A stretch of DNA of 64,000 nucleotides from Cupriavidus sp. D384 (GCF_001652915.1 NZ_BBQI01000126.1:1-64000); one strand, 5' to 3'. Counted from the stretch's first letter, positions 51,231 through 60,565 are shown. Notes: generated from the sequence alone by a model not told the origin. Numbers and translations are program-made.

Positions 51231-52613
51231 ATGATCGAACAGCCGTATCCGTCCGTAACGGACGTGGACGCTGCGCCGCCGCAGGCCAGCGGCAAGCTCG
51301 ACCAGTATTTCGAGATCAGTTCACGCGGCAGCACGCAGCGCCGCGAGGTGCTGGCTGGCGTGACCACCTTCATGGCGATGGTCTATGCCGTGTTCGTCGT
51401 GCCCGGGATGCTGGGCAAGGCAGGCTTCGACACCAGTGCCGTGTTCGTGGCCGTCTGCCTGACCACGGCATTCGGCTCGCTGCTGATGGGCCTGTGGGCC
51501 AGGCTGCCGATTGCCATCGGCTGCGCCATTTCGCTGACGGCCTTCATGGCCTTCGGCCTGGTGCTGGGCCAGAAGCTGTCGCCCGCCGTGGCGCTTGGTG
51601 CGGTATTCCTGATGGGCGTGGTGTTCACGGCCATCTCGGTGACCGGCGTGCGCTCGTGGATCCTGCGCAACCTGCCTGCTGGCGTGGCACACGGCGCGGG
51701 TATCGGCATCGGCCTGTTCCTGTTGCTGATCGCATCCAATGACGTGGGCCTGGTAGTGAAGAACCCCGGCCCCGGACTGCCGGTGGCGCTGGGCCACATC
51801 ACGGCGTTCCCGGTGATGATGTCCGTGCTGGGCCTGGCCGCGATCTTCGGGCTGGAGCGCCGCCGCGTGCCGGGCGGCATCCTGCTGGTGATCGTCGCGA
51901 TCTCCGCGCTGGGCCTGTTGTTCGACCCGGCGGTGAAGTACACCGGCGTGTTCGCGCTGCCGTCGCTGTCCGCACCGGGGCACGCGTCTCTGATCGGCAC
52001 CATGGACATTCGCGGCGCGCTGTCGGCCGCCGTGCTGCCCAGCGTGCTGGCACTGGTGATGACCGCGGTCTTCGATGCCACCGGCACGATCCGCGCCGTG
52101 GCCGGCCAGGCCAACCAGCTCGACGCCACCGGCCGCATTCACAACGGCGGCCGCGCACTGACGGCCGACTCGGTCAGCTCGATCTTCTCGGCATGCTTTG
52201 GCGGCGCACCGGCTGCGGCCTATATCGAATCCACCGTTGGCGTGGCCGCTGGCGCGCGCACCGGCCTGGCTGCCGTCACCGTCGGCCTGCTGTTCCTGGC
52301 GGTGATGTTCTTCTCGCCACTGGCCGGCCTGGTGCCGTCGTACGCCACGGCGCCCGCGCTGATGTACGTGGGCCTGCTGATGCTGTCCAGCGTGTCGCGC
52401 CTTCACATGGATGACATGGTCGACTCGCTGTCCGGCCTGGTCTGCGCCGTGTTCATCGTGCTGACCTGCAATATCGTCACCGGCATCATGCTCGGCTTCT
52501 GCACGCTGGTTATCGGCCGCATCGTCGCGGGCGAATGGCGCAAGCTCAATGTCGGCACCGTGGCCATTGCAGTGGCGCTGGCCGCTTTCTATGCAGGAGG
52601 CTGGGCCATCTGA
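51231..52613 (+). CDS. NCS2-family purine permease (AzgA-like)
   Basis: 460 aa with about 12-14 helices. The start is KLDQYFEISSRGSTQRREVLAGVTTFMAMVYAVFV (quoted in part: RGSTQRREVLAGVTTF), the hallmark of the AzgA adenine/guanine/hypoxanthine group. The substrate region shows DATGTIRAVAGQA and SSIFSACFGGAPAAAYIES. It is a proton symporter for nucleobases by family. It is followed by a strong terminator. Confidence 0.93.
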   Translation: MIEQPYPSVTDVDAAPPQASGKLDQYFEISSRGSTQRREVLAGVTTFMAMVYAVFVVPGMLGKAGFDTSAVFVAVCLTTAFGSLLMGLWARLPIAIGCAISLTAFMAFGLVLGQKLSPAVALGAVFLMGVVFTAISVTGVRSWILRNLPAGVAHGAGIGIGLFLLLIASNDVGLVVKNPGPGLPVALGHITAFPVMMSVLGLAAIFGLERRRVPGGILLVIVAISALGLLFDPAVKYTGVFALPSLSAPGHASLIGTMDIRGALSAAVLPSVLALVMTAVFDATGTIRAVAGQANQLDATGRIHNGGRALTADSVSSIFSACFGGAPAAAYIESTVGVAAGARTGLAAVTVGLLFLAVMFFSPLAGLVPSYATAPALMYVGLLMLSSVSRLHMDDMVDSLSGLVCAVFIVLTCNIVTGIMLGFCTLVIGRIVAGEWRKLNVGTVAIAVALAAFYAGGWAI

Positions 52614-53365
52614 ACAGACGGCCACGCCCCGATTACCCGATAGCGTGCCGTCGCCGGTCGATTGGCATCGATTGCCATCGATTGCCGTGGCGGCACCAGC
52701 GAAGTCTCCTCCACCTGGGATAACCGGTGGATTTCCAGGCCCTCGGGACTTTCCCCCGGGGGCTTTTTTTAATGGCACGGCGCGCGTGTCATCGCTATCC
52801 CGTCGACGGGAAAATCCAGGCTGCGGTGAATCCGCCTGCGTGACATATCGGATCAAGTTTCCCAACCCTGCCGTCAGTCCCAATTGGACAGGGGCTATTT
52901 GGCAGCGCCATTCGGCACCAGGTTCCGGAATCCCGCCCCCGAAAGCGTAACAAAAATATCATTGCTGACAACAATGCAAGTTGCCGGGTCCATTGTGCGC
53001 AAATTCCGAATGGAAGCCACCGCCTTCGCCGGGTAAAAATCGCCATCGATTTTTCGGGACGGCATATCGGCGGATTTACGAATATTCGGCGCCACGAGGT
53101 TGCTTCCGATTACCGATTCTGGTTAGGATGCGGACCTGCGCCACTGGCAAAATGCCGAGCCGGTGCCAAAGCAATCAGGAACAATCCGATAAGAAGGCGG
53201 GATGGCATGCTGACATGGTGCCAACCAGGTCACGATTTTGTTGCGTTTCACGTTTGAATTCGCGTTTGAATCGTGCTTTTTCGGATAATTCTTGTAATAT
53301 TTTTGTTATGCGGATCGCATTGCAGCCGTACGCAACGCGCCGCCAATCTGAACGGGGATCCAGAA
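52614..53365. other. Long intergenic region, AT-rich in its second half, upstream of the H-NS-like gene
   Basis: About 750 bases. The first part holds three near-repeats of CGATTGCCAT (52656-52688) and the permease terminator. From about 52930 to 53345 base composition falls well below the surrounding GC level. It contains inverted repeat CATTG-CTGACAA-CAATG, direct repeats CGTTTGAAT-TCG-CGTTTGAAT (about 53250-53271) and a -10-like TAATAT (53295-53300). Short frames exist on both strands but none has recognisable features. A region autoregulated by the H-NS-like protein is plausible. Confidence 0.6.
52738..52770 (+). terminator. Rho-independent terminator after the purine permease
   Basis: GC-rich stem GCCCTCGGG / CCCCGGGGGC followed by seven Ts, about 125 bases after the permease stop. 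Confidence 0.85.
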
Positions 53366-53683
53366 ATGCCAACTTACAAGCAACTGCTGGCTGAAAAAGA
53401 AGCACTGGAAGCAAAGCTCAGCGAAGTGCGCGCCAATGAGGTGGCCAGCGTGATCGAGCAGATTCGCCAACTGATGGCCGATTATGATCTGACCGCCGAA
53501 GATATCGCCCCGAAACGCCGTCGCGGTCGTCCGGCCGGTAGTGGTGCGGCACGCAAGCCGGCGGCGTCGGCCCTGCCGCCCAAGTATCGCGACCCGAAGA
53601 CCGGCAAGACCTGGTCGGGCCGCGGCCGTGCACCGGCATGGCTGGGCAAGCGCCCCGAGCGCTTCCTGATCGAACAGGCCTGA
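53366..53683 (+). CDS. H-NS-family nucleoid protein
   Basis: 105 aa. The N-terminal helix is a coiled-coil oligomerisation region (YKQLLAEKEALEAKLSEVRA ...). A basic Ala/Lys/Arg linker (PKRRRGRPAG, itself an AT-hook-like element) leads to the DNA-binding motif KYRDPKTGKTWSGRGRAPAW. This is the HvrA/BpH3 type of Betaproteobacteria. It silences AT-rich DNA. The start is the ATG that gives the canonical N-terminus MPTYKQLL. A hairpin ends the gene. Confidence 0.95.
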   Translation: MPTYKQLLAEKEALEAKLSEVRANEVASVIEQIRQLMADYDLTAEDIAPKRRRGRPAGSGAARKPAASALPPKYRDPKTGKTWSGRGRAPAWLGKRPERFLIEQA

Positions 53684-53699
53684 TCCTGCATGGATTCGC

Positions 53700-53723
53700 G
53701 GGACGCGCCGCTTAGCGCGTCCC
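53700..53723. terminator. Hairpin between the H-NS-like gene and the convergent lipoprotein gene
   Basis: Perfect 9-bp stem GGGACGCGC / GCGCGTCCC with loop CGCTTA. It overlaps the last codons of the lipoprotein gene and lacks a T-run. Confidence 0.6.
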
Positions 53724-54323
53724 CGCTCCTGCCCCCGTCCCAGCCTTCGGTACTCCCCCTGCTCCGGCATCGCACAGGTATTCCGGCCTCAGCGCCCTGA
53801 ACCCCTGCTGCGTAGGCTCCTGCACCACCGTTGCCCCCCCGTCCGCATCCGGCTGCAGCCGCAACACGCGCGCCGTGCATTGCGTGGCGGCGTCGTCGCG
53901 CATATACCGGATCTCATATTGCCCGCTGACCTGCGGGACGAACGACACCCCTGCCGCGCAGCGCGCATCGTCGGCCGGCGGCGCGGCGTACGACGTCACC
54001 GCGACATAAATTCGCTTGCCGGGCAGGACCTTGCGCTCGCGCGTGCGCGACGGCGGCTCCGGCGGAATACCGGCCATGTCCAGCGTCGAGTCGCGCCCCA
54101 TCGATGCCAGCTGCTTGCCCATGCCGGCCAGCACCTGCGGACGCGGCGATGGACACTTCGCTGGGTCCAGCACGTTGAAGGTCGTCCGGTCGTCGGTACT
54201 GGTCATCAGGCGTACGCTGGCATAGGGCACGTCTGACGGAACGCGGTAATATGACACGCAGCCCCCCAGCGGCAAGGCCAGGGCGACGGCAACAGGCACG
54301 GCGGCAAGCGGAATCCTGCACAT
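53712..54323 (-). CDS. Lipoprotein of unknown function
   Basis: 203 aa. The signal peptide MCRIPLAAVPVAVALALPLG ends at lipobox LGGC. The mature part has VPYASVRLMTSTDDRTTFNV, a Lys/Pro segment, and four Cys that could pair (KCPSP, DARCAAG, TQCTARV, YLCDAG). The C-terminus is Gly/Ala-rich. No family recognised. The start at 54323 is chosen because it places the signal peptide at the N-terminus. Confidence 0.7.
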   Translation of the reverse strand: MCRIPLAAVPVAVALALPLGGCVSYYRVPSDVPYASVRLMTSTDDRTTFNVLDPAKCPSPRPQVLAGMGKQLASMGRDSTLDMAGIPPEPPSRTRERKVLPGKRIYVAVTSYAAPPADDARCAAGVSFVPQVSGQYEIRYMRDDAATQCTARVLRLQPDADGGATVVQEPTQQGFRALRPEYLCDAGAGGVPKAGTGAGAGTR

Positions 54324-54410
54324 AGCGGACGCGAAGCTGACAGTTGACCGAGGTTGGTGCCAGAGCATAGCCTTTCAGCGGCCGCGCGGACGTGGGCTGG
54401 ACCACGTTGG

Positions 54411-54437
54411 GGATATCCACAGTTTCTGTGGATATCC
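54411..54437. repeat. Perfect 12-bp inverted repeat with TTT centre
   Basis: GGATATCCACAG-TTT-CTGTGGATATCC, between the lipoprotein and lysR genes. The arms resemble DnaA-box-like TATCCACA. It shares the CTGTGGA core with the palindrome at 49471-49490. Confidence 0.8.
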
Positions 54438-54558
54438 TGCCATCCCGACCCGCCGAGGCCCAGTCTGTGCGGCATCGCACCGGACTGCCCAAGAATTAGG
54501 CAACCACCCCGCCGCGCAAACCGCTTCCCGACACACGGCCGCAACAAAGGACTCTAGG

Positions 54559-55488
54559 TCAGGTTCGCGCCGAACCCAAGTCCGGCATGCCGGGCGGCGC
54601 CACGCTCCAGTGCTCGGCCAGGAAGTCCACGAACGCCCGCACGCGCGGGGGCACCAGCCGGCGCTGCGGCATCACCGCGTAGATGCCCGTGACGGCAATG
54701 GGATGGTCAGGCAGTACCTGCACCAGCCGGCCCGACCTCAGGTCATCACAGACATGCCATGTGGAATGCATGGCGATCCCGAATCCCGCCAGCGCCGCAT
54801 CGGCCAGCAGCTCGCCGGTATTGGCCTCGACCCTGCCGCGCACCCGCACCGCGATCTCGCCGCCCTTGCCATCGTCGAAACGCCAGACATCCGACCGCCC
54901 CTGCGCACCGACCAACACCAGGCACTGATGCCGGGCCAGGTCCTGCGGGGTACTGGGCGAACCGTGCTCGCGCAGGTAATCGGGCGATGCGCATAGCAGA
55001 CGCTGGTTGTCCGCCAGCTTGCGGGCCACCAGCGTGGAGTCCTCGAGCGATCCGATGCGAATGGCAAGATCGAAGCCGCTGCTGACCAGATCCAGCACGT
55101 GGTCGGTCAGGTGCACGCTGACATTGACCCCGGGATAGCGGCGCAGGAATTCCGTCAGCAGAGGCGATACGTACTGGCGCCCGAACGACGCCGAGGTGGT
55201 CACGCGCAGCGTGCCAGTGATGCCGGAGCCCGATTGCCGCAACGAGCCCGACAGCGCCTCCAGGTCTTCCACCAGCGCCCGCCCCTGCTCGGCCAGCACC
55301 GCGCCTTCCGGCGTTGCGTGCAGGCGGCGCGTGGTGCGATGCAGCAACCGGACCCCGAGATCGCGCTCCAGCCGCTGCAGGCGCTGGCTGGCCACCGCCA
55401 CCGAGATGTCCAGGCTACGCGCCGCCGCGCTGATCGACCCCTGGTCCAGCACCCGAAGAAATAGTCCGATGTCTGCAATGCGATCCAT
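54559..55488 (-). CDS. LysR-family transcriptional regulator
   Basis: 309 aa. The HTH is GSISAAARSLDISVAVASQRLQRLE (read in part), followed by LGVRLLHRTTRRLHATPEG and a substrate-binding domain; this is the DsdC/PgrR-like group. The start ATG 55488 gives the canonical MDRIADIGLFLRV. It is divergent from an MFS efflux gene with 130 bases between. The gap has arms TCAA-N7-TTGA (about 55494-55508), a plausible binding site. Confidence 0.93.
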   Translation of the reverse strand: MDRIADIGLFLRVLDQGSISAAARSLDISVAVASQRLQRLERDLGVRLLHRTTRRLHATPEGAVLAEQGRALVEDLEALSGSLRQSGSGITGTLRVTTSASFGRQYVSPLLTEFLRRYPGVNVSVHLTDHVLDLVSSGFDLAIRIGSLEDSTLVARKLADNQRLLCASPDYLREHGSPSTPQDLARHQCLVLVGAQGRSDVWRFDDGKGGEIAVRVRGRVEANTGELLADAALAGFGIAMHSTWHVCDDLRSGRLVQVLPDHPIAVTGIYAVMPQRRLVPPRVRAFVDFLAEHWSVAPPGMPDLGSART

Positions 55489-55618
55489 GATTCTCAACAA
55501 AATCTTGAAACTGATTATGGATATTGCCCGTTTTTCAGAAGATGGAAAAGACCGACACTTCGGCCTTTCCTGCCATCCAACCGTCGGCCTTGAGCCGGCT
55601 CCCACTGGAGAAATTGCC

Positions 55619-56851
55619 ATGGCTGCGCCCCCTTCCACCCCCAACGCCGGCCCGCGCACGCGGATGCCCGCGGCCCTGTATGCCCTGACCGCCGGGTCAT
55701 TTGGCATCGGTTGCGCGGAGTTCGTCATCATGGGCCTGCTGCTGCAGGTGTCGGCCGACCTCGGCGTGACCATCGCCTCGGCCGGCATGCTGGTGTCGGG
55801 CTACGCGCTTGGCGTCTTTGCCGGCGCGCCCGTGCTGACGCTGCTGACCCGCCGCATGCCCCGCAAGGCGGTGCTGATGGCGCTGATGATCATCTACACC
55901 GTTGGCAACGCTGCCTGCGCGCTGGCGCCCGACTACACCACGCTGATGATTGCCCGCGTGGTGACGTCGCTCACGCACGGCACGTTCTTTGGCGTGGGCG
56001 CCGTGGTCGCCACGGGCCTGGTGCCGGCCAACCGTCGTGCTTCGGCCATTTCGGTGATGTTCTCCGGGCTGACGCTGGCGACGCTGCTCGGCATGCCGGC
56101 CGGCGCGTGGCTGGGCCTGCAGTTTGGCTGGCGCTCCACGTTCTGGGCCATGACGGCAATCGGGCTGGTGTCGCTGACGGTGATCGCGCTGCTGGTGAAG
56201 ACCAGCCGTGACGACACCGCTCCCGTGCGGCTGGTCGACGAACTGAAGACCATCGGCCGCCCGCAGGTGCTGCTGGGCCTGCTGATGACCGTGCTGCAGG
56301 CGCTTGGCACTTTTGCCGTCATCACCTATATCCAGCCGCTGCTGACGCGTGTCACGGGCTTTGCCGAAAGCGCGGTGTCGCCGATCCTGCTGCTGTTTGG
56401 CGGCGGCATGATCATCGGCAATATCCTCGGCGGACGCATGGCCGACCGCCGCCCCACCGGCGCCCTGCTTGGCGCGCTGCTGGCGCTGACGGTGGTGCTG
56501 GCGAGCATGACGCTGTCGGTGCACAACCATCTGGCAGTCGTGGTCTTTGTCGGCGTACTGGGCATCGCGGCCTTCTCGACGGTGTCGCCGCTGCAGCTGC
56601 GCGTGCTGCGCCACGCCCAGGGCGCGGGCCAGAACCTGGCGTCGAGCTTCAACATCGCGGCCTTCAATCTGGGCAACGGACTCGGCGCATGGCTGGGTGG
56701 CGCGGTGGTGGACCACGGGCCCGGCCTGCAGTCCCTGCCGTGGATCGCGGCCATCGCCCCGTTGGCGGCGTTGGGCATCGCCCTGCTGGCCGTGCGCATG
56801 GAGCGCAGCGCATCGGGCAAACCCGGGGCGTACCATCTCGATCCTGCTTGA
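55619..56851 (+). CDS. MFS efflux transporter (AraJ/YdhP-like, DHA1 family)
   Basis: 410 aa, twelve predicted helices. Opening YALTAGSFGIGCAEFVIMGLL is the hallmark of the arabinose-efflux/AraJ group; motif A-like TRRMPRKAVLMA follows, with THGTFFGVGAVVATGLVP. A CTGGAGAAATTGCC site supports the ATG at 55619. It is probably controlled by the divergent LysR. Substrate unknown. Confidence 0.92.
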   Translation: MAAPPSTPNAGPRTRMPAALYALTAGSFGIGCAEFVIMGLLLQVSADLGVTIASAGMLVSGYALGVFAGAPVLTLLTRRMPRKAVLMALMIIYTVGNAACALAPDYTTLMIARVVTSLTHGTFFGVGAVVATGLVPANRRASAISVMFSGLTLATLLGMPAGAWLGLQFGWRSTFWAMTAIGLVSLTVIALLVKTSRDDTAPVRLVDELKTIGRPQVLLGLLMTVLQALGTFAVITYIQPLLTRVTGFAESAVSPILLLFGGGMIIGNILGGRMADRRPTGALLGALLALTVVLASMTLSVHNHLAVVVFVGVLGIAAFSTVSPLQLRVLRHAQGAGQNLASSFNIAAFNLGNGLGAWLGGAVVDHGPGLQSLPWIAAIAPLAALGIALLAVRMERSASGKPGAYHLDPA

Positions 56852-56996
56852 TAACCGTCAACAAGGCCGCGACCGAACTTCACGATCATGCCCGCATGCT
56901 GCGGGCGTGCTCTGGTTCGTCGCAATACATGGCGCCTGCGCATCGACCCTGTGCATCCCTCTCGCACAGTTCCGATAGCAAAACACCCCGCTCGCC

Positions 56997-58007
56997 ATGT
57001 ACGACGCCATGTTCGACGAAAACGACCTCTATAACCGCATCCAGGACGACTTCCCGCTGCACACGCGACCCTACCAGGCCGCTGGCGAAGCCTTTGATCT
57101 TTCGGAGCACGCCCTGCTCAGCCTGCTGGCCCGCGACGTCGGCAACGGGCGCATCAGCCGCATCGGCGCCGTCTTTGCGCCCAACACCATCGGCGCCAGC
57201 ACCGTGGCCGCGTTATCGATACCGCCGGCACGCATCGACCGCGTGGTCGAGCGTATCAATGGCGATCCCGATATCAGCCAGAGCCATGCACGCGACGGCC
57301 ATCGCTACAACCTCTGGTTCGTGGCCGGCGCGCGAGACCGTCCCACGCTCGATGGCGTGCTGGCCCGCCTTGCCAACGATATCGGCCAGCGGCCCATCGA
57401 CCTGCCCCTGGAACGCGAATACCGCACCGACCTGGGCCTGCCGCTGGGCGTGACCCGCAGCGCGCGCCGCGCGCCGCTGCAGCCATCTCAGGTGTTGAAT
57501 ACCCCGGTGCGGCCCGATCTCGATGAAGCAGACTGGCGGCTGGCCGCCGCGCTGGAATCCGGCCTGACGCTGACACCGCAGCCGTATCACGCGCTTGCGC
57601 GGCGCACCGGACTGGCACTGTCAGAAACGCTGGCACGGCTGGCAAGATGGCGCAGCGCGGGCGTGATCCGCCGCTTTGGCGCCATCCTGCGGCATCGGCC
57701 CTTCGGCTATACCCACAATGTGATGTGTGTCTGGAACGTGCCCGATGCACGGGTGGATGCGGTCGGCCTGCGGCTCGCCCATGTGCCGCACGTCACCATG
57801 TGTTTCCGGCGTACGCGCCGGCTGCCCGCGTGGCAGTACAACCTGTTTGCGATGATCCACGCCCGCAGCGCCAATGAACTGCACAACACGCTGGCGCGCT
57901 TCGACGCCGTGGGCGGGCTGGCCGACGCGCCGTGCGCGGTGCTGCAGGCCAGCCAGTGCTACAAGCAGCGCGGCACCCGTTTCGGGGGCGCCATGCCCGA
58001 GTTCTGA
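56997..58007 (+). CDS. Two-domain siroheme decarboxylase-like (NirDL/AhbAB, Lrp/AsnC fold) protein
   Basis: 336 aa built from two tandem Lrp/AsnC-type halves. Half one has DDFPLHTRPYQAAGEAFDLS, GRISRIGAVFAPNTIGAST and RYNLWFV. Half two has DWRLAAALESGLTLTPQPYH, GVIRRFGAILRHRPFGYTHN, CFRRTRR...WQYNLFAMIH and CYKQRGTRF. These are features of NirD/L/G/H and AhbA/B siroheme decarboxylases rather than plain regulators, though automatic annotation often says Lrp/AsnC regulator. No other haem d1 gene is in view. It is convergent with ubiT (6-base gap). Start could be 57009 instead. Confidence 0.8.
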   Translation: MYDAMFDENDLYNRIQDDFPLHTRPYQAAGEAFDLSEHALLSLLARDVGNGRISRIGAVFAPNTIGASTVAALSIPPARIDRVVERINGDPDISQSHARDGHRYNLWFVAGARDRPTLDGVLARLANDIGQRPIDLPLEREYRTDLGLPLGVTRSARRAPLQPSQVLNTPVRPDLDEADWRLAAALESGLTLTPQPYHALARRTGLALSETLARLARWRSAGVIRRFGAILRHRPFGYTHNVMCVWNVPDARVDAVGLRLAHVPHVTMCFRRTRRLPAWQYNLFAMIHARSANELHNTLARFDAVGGLADAPCAVLQASQCYKQRGTRFGGAMPEF

Positions 58008-58013
58008 TTCGAT

Positions 58014-58466
58014 TCAGGCGCCGCGCGGCTCGGGGAACAACAGCGACAGCCGCTGCGCGAGTGTGCCCAGCCACTCGGGCCGCGGCGCTGCATCGAGCCA
58101 ATACTTGACTTCCAGCCCCAGCGCCGTGTCGCCGCGAATCGACAGACGGCGCTGGAAAAACAGCGTATCGGTGTCGGCATCGCCGCTGATCAGCCGCAGG
58201 TAGCTCAACGCCGCCGCGTGCAGCGTCAGGTCGGTTTCCTGACCATCGAACGGGCCCGGCAGGAAGCGGCCATTGGCACACTGGAAGCGCACCTCCAGCC
58301 CCACATCGTCAACCGTCAGCGAAAACGTGCGGCCATCCAGCGCGGCCGGCGGCTCCATCCAGCCTGCGCGACGCATGGCCTCCAGTGCCACGACCAGCGG
58401 TGCGGCGCGCATCGGCGCGGGCATATGCCGATGCACGCGCGTCATCATCGATTTCAGTATCGTCAT
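58014..58466 (-). CDS. ubiT: UbiT, SCP2-domain accessory factor for O2-independent ubiquinone synthesis
   Basis: 150 aa SCP2-like lipid-binding protein, with FSLTVDDVGLEVRFQ, DLTLHAAALSYLRLISGDADTDTLFFQRRL and the Pro-rich N-terminal helix typical of UbiT. It binds isoprenoid quinone intermediates. The ATG overlaps the TGA of ubiV (ATGA). Last gene of the ubiU-ubiV-ubiT operon. Confidence 0.93.
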   Translation of the reverse strand: MTILKSMMTRVHRHMPAPMRAAPLVVALEAMRRAGWMEPPAALDGRTFSLTVDDVGLEVRFQCANGRFLPGPFDGQETDLTLHAAALSYLRLISGDADTDTLFFQRRLSIRGDTALGLEVKYWLDAAPRPEWLGTLAQRLSLLFPEPRGA

Positions 58467-59389
58467 GCGGCGGCCCCTTCCTGCGACAGCCAGTGAATGC
58501 CCGGCTTGCCGCTCCAGTAGCCATTGCTGGGTGCCGCACCGGCCGGCATCACGGTACCTGGCGAGGCCACGCGTTCTCCGCGCCGGATCGCATCGAGATG
58601 GGCAATCGCTTCGAGCGTACCTGTGGCATGCGGACTGATACGGGCATATTCGATGCCAGCTGCGGCCATCTGCGGCACTTGCGCGCACAGGTCCAGGCAG
58701 GTGGCCGACTGCGTCTGGATGCCGTTGAGCGTAAAGAAATCCTGGCCTTCGGCGGTCCTGGCCACGAGGCCGTCGGGATAGTCGATGCAGCGGAATTCGC
58801 AGGCGTCCTTGCGCAGCCGATGATGCCGCGCCGTAAAGCAGCGCGCCGAAAACGCCAGCGGCATGCGCCCCCAGACCATCGCCTCCAGCGCCAGCCCCGC
58901 CGGGCGGGCCGCCGCCAAGGCCGCCATCGTCGCGCCATCCATCTCCACCGGCACCACGCATCCCTGCGCGCCCAGTCCGGCCAGCCAGGCCAGCGTGTCC
59001 GCGTGATAGACATTCAGGTGCGGGCCGCCGATAAAGGGCCGCCCGGCCATGCCATGCACGGCGCCCAGGTCATTGGCCTCCACGAGAAAGTCCTCCTGTG
59101 CGCAGACCCGGCGCATCACCGCGATATCGCTGTCCGACTCCACCAGCACCGGCGTGGACAGCACCACCTGCTTGCCGGCATCGCGCAGCATCTGCGCCAC
59201 CTCGATCCAGTCGGCCAGGCGCATCTCGTGCCGGCGCGTGCAGACGGCCTCTCCCAGATAGACACGCTCGACGGCGGTGTCCACGATCGATGCATAGAAC
59301 TCCAGCACCGCCGTGCGCGGCCAGTAGTACAACAGCGGACCGAGCGCGATGCGGATCGGCTCGGGATTCAGTGGGGTAGTTGTTGCCAT
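58463..59389 (-). CDS. ubiV: UbiV, U32-family O2-independent hydroxylase subunit
   Basis: 308 aa peptidase-U32-like protein. It partners UbiU in [4Fe-4S]-dependent ubiquinone hydroxylation without O2. Conserved RIALGPLLYYWPR, VYLGEAVCTRRHEMRLADW and the Cys-containing FRCIDYPDGL and CLDLCAQVPQM segments, which likely include the cluster ligands. The start is the ATG before TTTPLNPEPIRIALG. It is coupled to ubiT. Confidence 0.93.
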   Translation of the reverse strand: MATTTPLNPEPIRIALGPLLYYWPRTAVLEFYASIVDTAVERVYLGEAVCTRRHEMRLADWIEVAQMLRDAGKQVVLSTPVLVESDSDIAVMRRVCAQEDFLVEANDLGAVHGMAGRPFIGGPHLNVYHADTLAWLAGLGAQGCVVPVEMDGATMAALAAARPAGLALEAMVWGRMPLAFSARCFTARHHRLRKDACEFRCIDYPDGLVARTAEGQDFFTLNGIQTQSATCLDLCAQVPQMAAAGIEYARISPHATGTLEAIAHLDAIRRGERVASPGTVMPAGAAPSNGYWSGKPGIHWLSQEGAAA

Positions 59390-59460
59390 GTTGGAACCGG
59401 AATTGGGCAGGTATTCGGTGAGCGCGGACAGGCTGTGCCAGTCCGCCCGGGAGAATGGAT

Positions 59461-60489
59461 TTACCGCCAGGGTCGGTCGTACGCGCCCTGCGTCACCTGG
59501 TCGCCCTCGGCATGGCGGCCCAGCGTGGCCTGCCAGTCCTGGCGCGGGACAAAGCGTTTCGGGTCGCGGCAGGCGTCGTCGATGGCGGCGCGCAGCACGC
59601 CCACCACATCGGCCACATAGCGCGGGCTGCGCTGGCGGCCCTCGATCTTGATGGCCGCGATGCCAATATCGATCAGCGACGGTAGCAGCGAGACCGCATT
59701 GAGGCTGGTGGGCTCTTCCAGCACGTAGCCGCGTTCGTCCTCCACCGTGAACCGGCCCTTGCACAGCGTGGGATAGCCGGCCGGCTCGCCCGGGGCATAG
59801 CTGTCGATCAGGATGCCCGACAGCCGCGCGTGCATCGTGCCGTCGTGCTCGTCCCAACGTACGGCGTGGGCCGGCGAGCAGACGCCCTTGTTGTTGGGCG
59901 AATCGCCCGTGGCGTAAGACGACAGCAGGCAGCGGCCCTCGGCCATCACGCACAGGCTGCCAAAGCCAAAGACTTCCAGTTCGACGTCGGTCTGCTTCGC
60001 CAGCCGCGCAATCTGGGGCACGGACAGTACCCGGGGCAGCACCACGCGGCGGATGCCGAACTGTTTGCGCATCAGTTCGATGGCGTCGGCATGCGTGGCG
60101 GAACCCTGTACCGAAAGGTGGATGCGCAGCGACGGGTGCCGTCTGGCGGCATAGGCGATCAACCCGGCATCGGCCATGATCACGGCGTCGGCACCCAGGG
60201 CGGCAGCGGCATCCACGGCGTGGTGCCAGCGCTCGACATGCCCCATCTGGGCAAACGTGTTGATGGCAAACAGCACCTCGGCGCCGCGCGCGTGCGCTTC
60301 GGCCACGCCGGTGCGGATATCGTCTTCGCTGAAGTTCAGGCCGCCAAAGTTGCGCGCGTTGGTGGCATCGCGCAGGCCCAGGTAGACCGCGTCGGCGCCG
60401 TGCTGGAGCGCCATGCGCAGCGCCGCCAGCGATCCGGCCGGCGCTACCAGTTGGGGGCGGCGAACGGGGTTCGCCGTAGATTGTGTCAT
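59461..60489 (-). CDS. ubiU: UbiU, U32-family O2-independent hydroxylase subunit
   Basis: 342 aa. LVAPAGSLAALRMALQHGADAVYLGLR opens the TIM-like barrel (read in part), with the U32 signature ELEVFGFGSLCVMAEGRC and Cys residues in GVCSPAH and YPTLCKGRF for a [4Fe-4S] cluster. First gene of ubiUVT, 71 bases before ubiV. An FNR-like box lies about 80 bases upstream, in line with known anaerobic control of these genes. Confidence 0.94.
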   Translation of the reverse strand: MTQSTANPVRRPQLVAPAGSLAALRMALQHGADAVYLGLRDATNARNFGGLNFSEDDIRTGVAEAHARGAEVLFAINTFAQMGHVERWHHAVDAAAALGADAVIMADAGLIAYAARRHPSLRIHLSVQGSATHADAIELMRKQFGIRRVVLPRVLSVPQIARLAKQTDVELEVFGFGSLCVMAEGRCLLSSYATGDSPNNKGVCSPAHAVRWDEHDGTMHARLSGILIDSYAPGEPAGYPTLCKGRFTVEDERGYVLEEPTSLNAVSLLPSLIDIGIAAIKIEGRQRSPRYVADVVGVLRAAIDDACRDPKRFVPRQDWQATLGRHAEGDQVTQGAYDRPWR

Positions 60490-60565
60490 CGCGTGATGAT
60501 CCGGGAAGGGGAACTTCCGGATCCTAGCGATTCAACGAGAATGGGCCTTTGACCCTACGCAAACG

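Noticed and set aside
52795..53046. 83-codon minus-strand frame in the intergenic region before the H-NS-like gene
   Set aside because: No ribosome site, signal or motif, and it lies in an atypical AT-rich stretch; not supported as a gene.
49471..54437. Possible replication origin because of DnaA-box-like palindromes
   Set aside because: Only a few imperfect boxes 5 kb apart, no dnaA, rep or parA genes, and no AT-rich unwinding element beside them.
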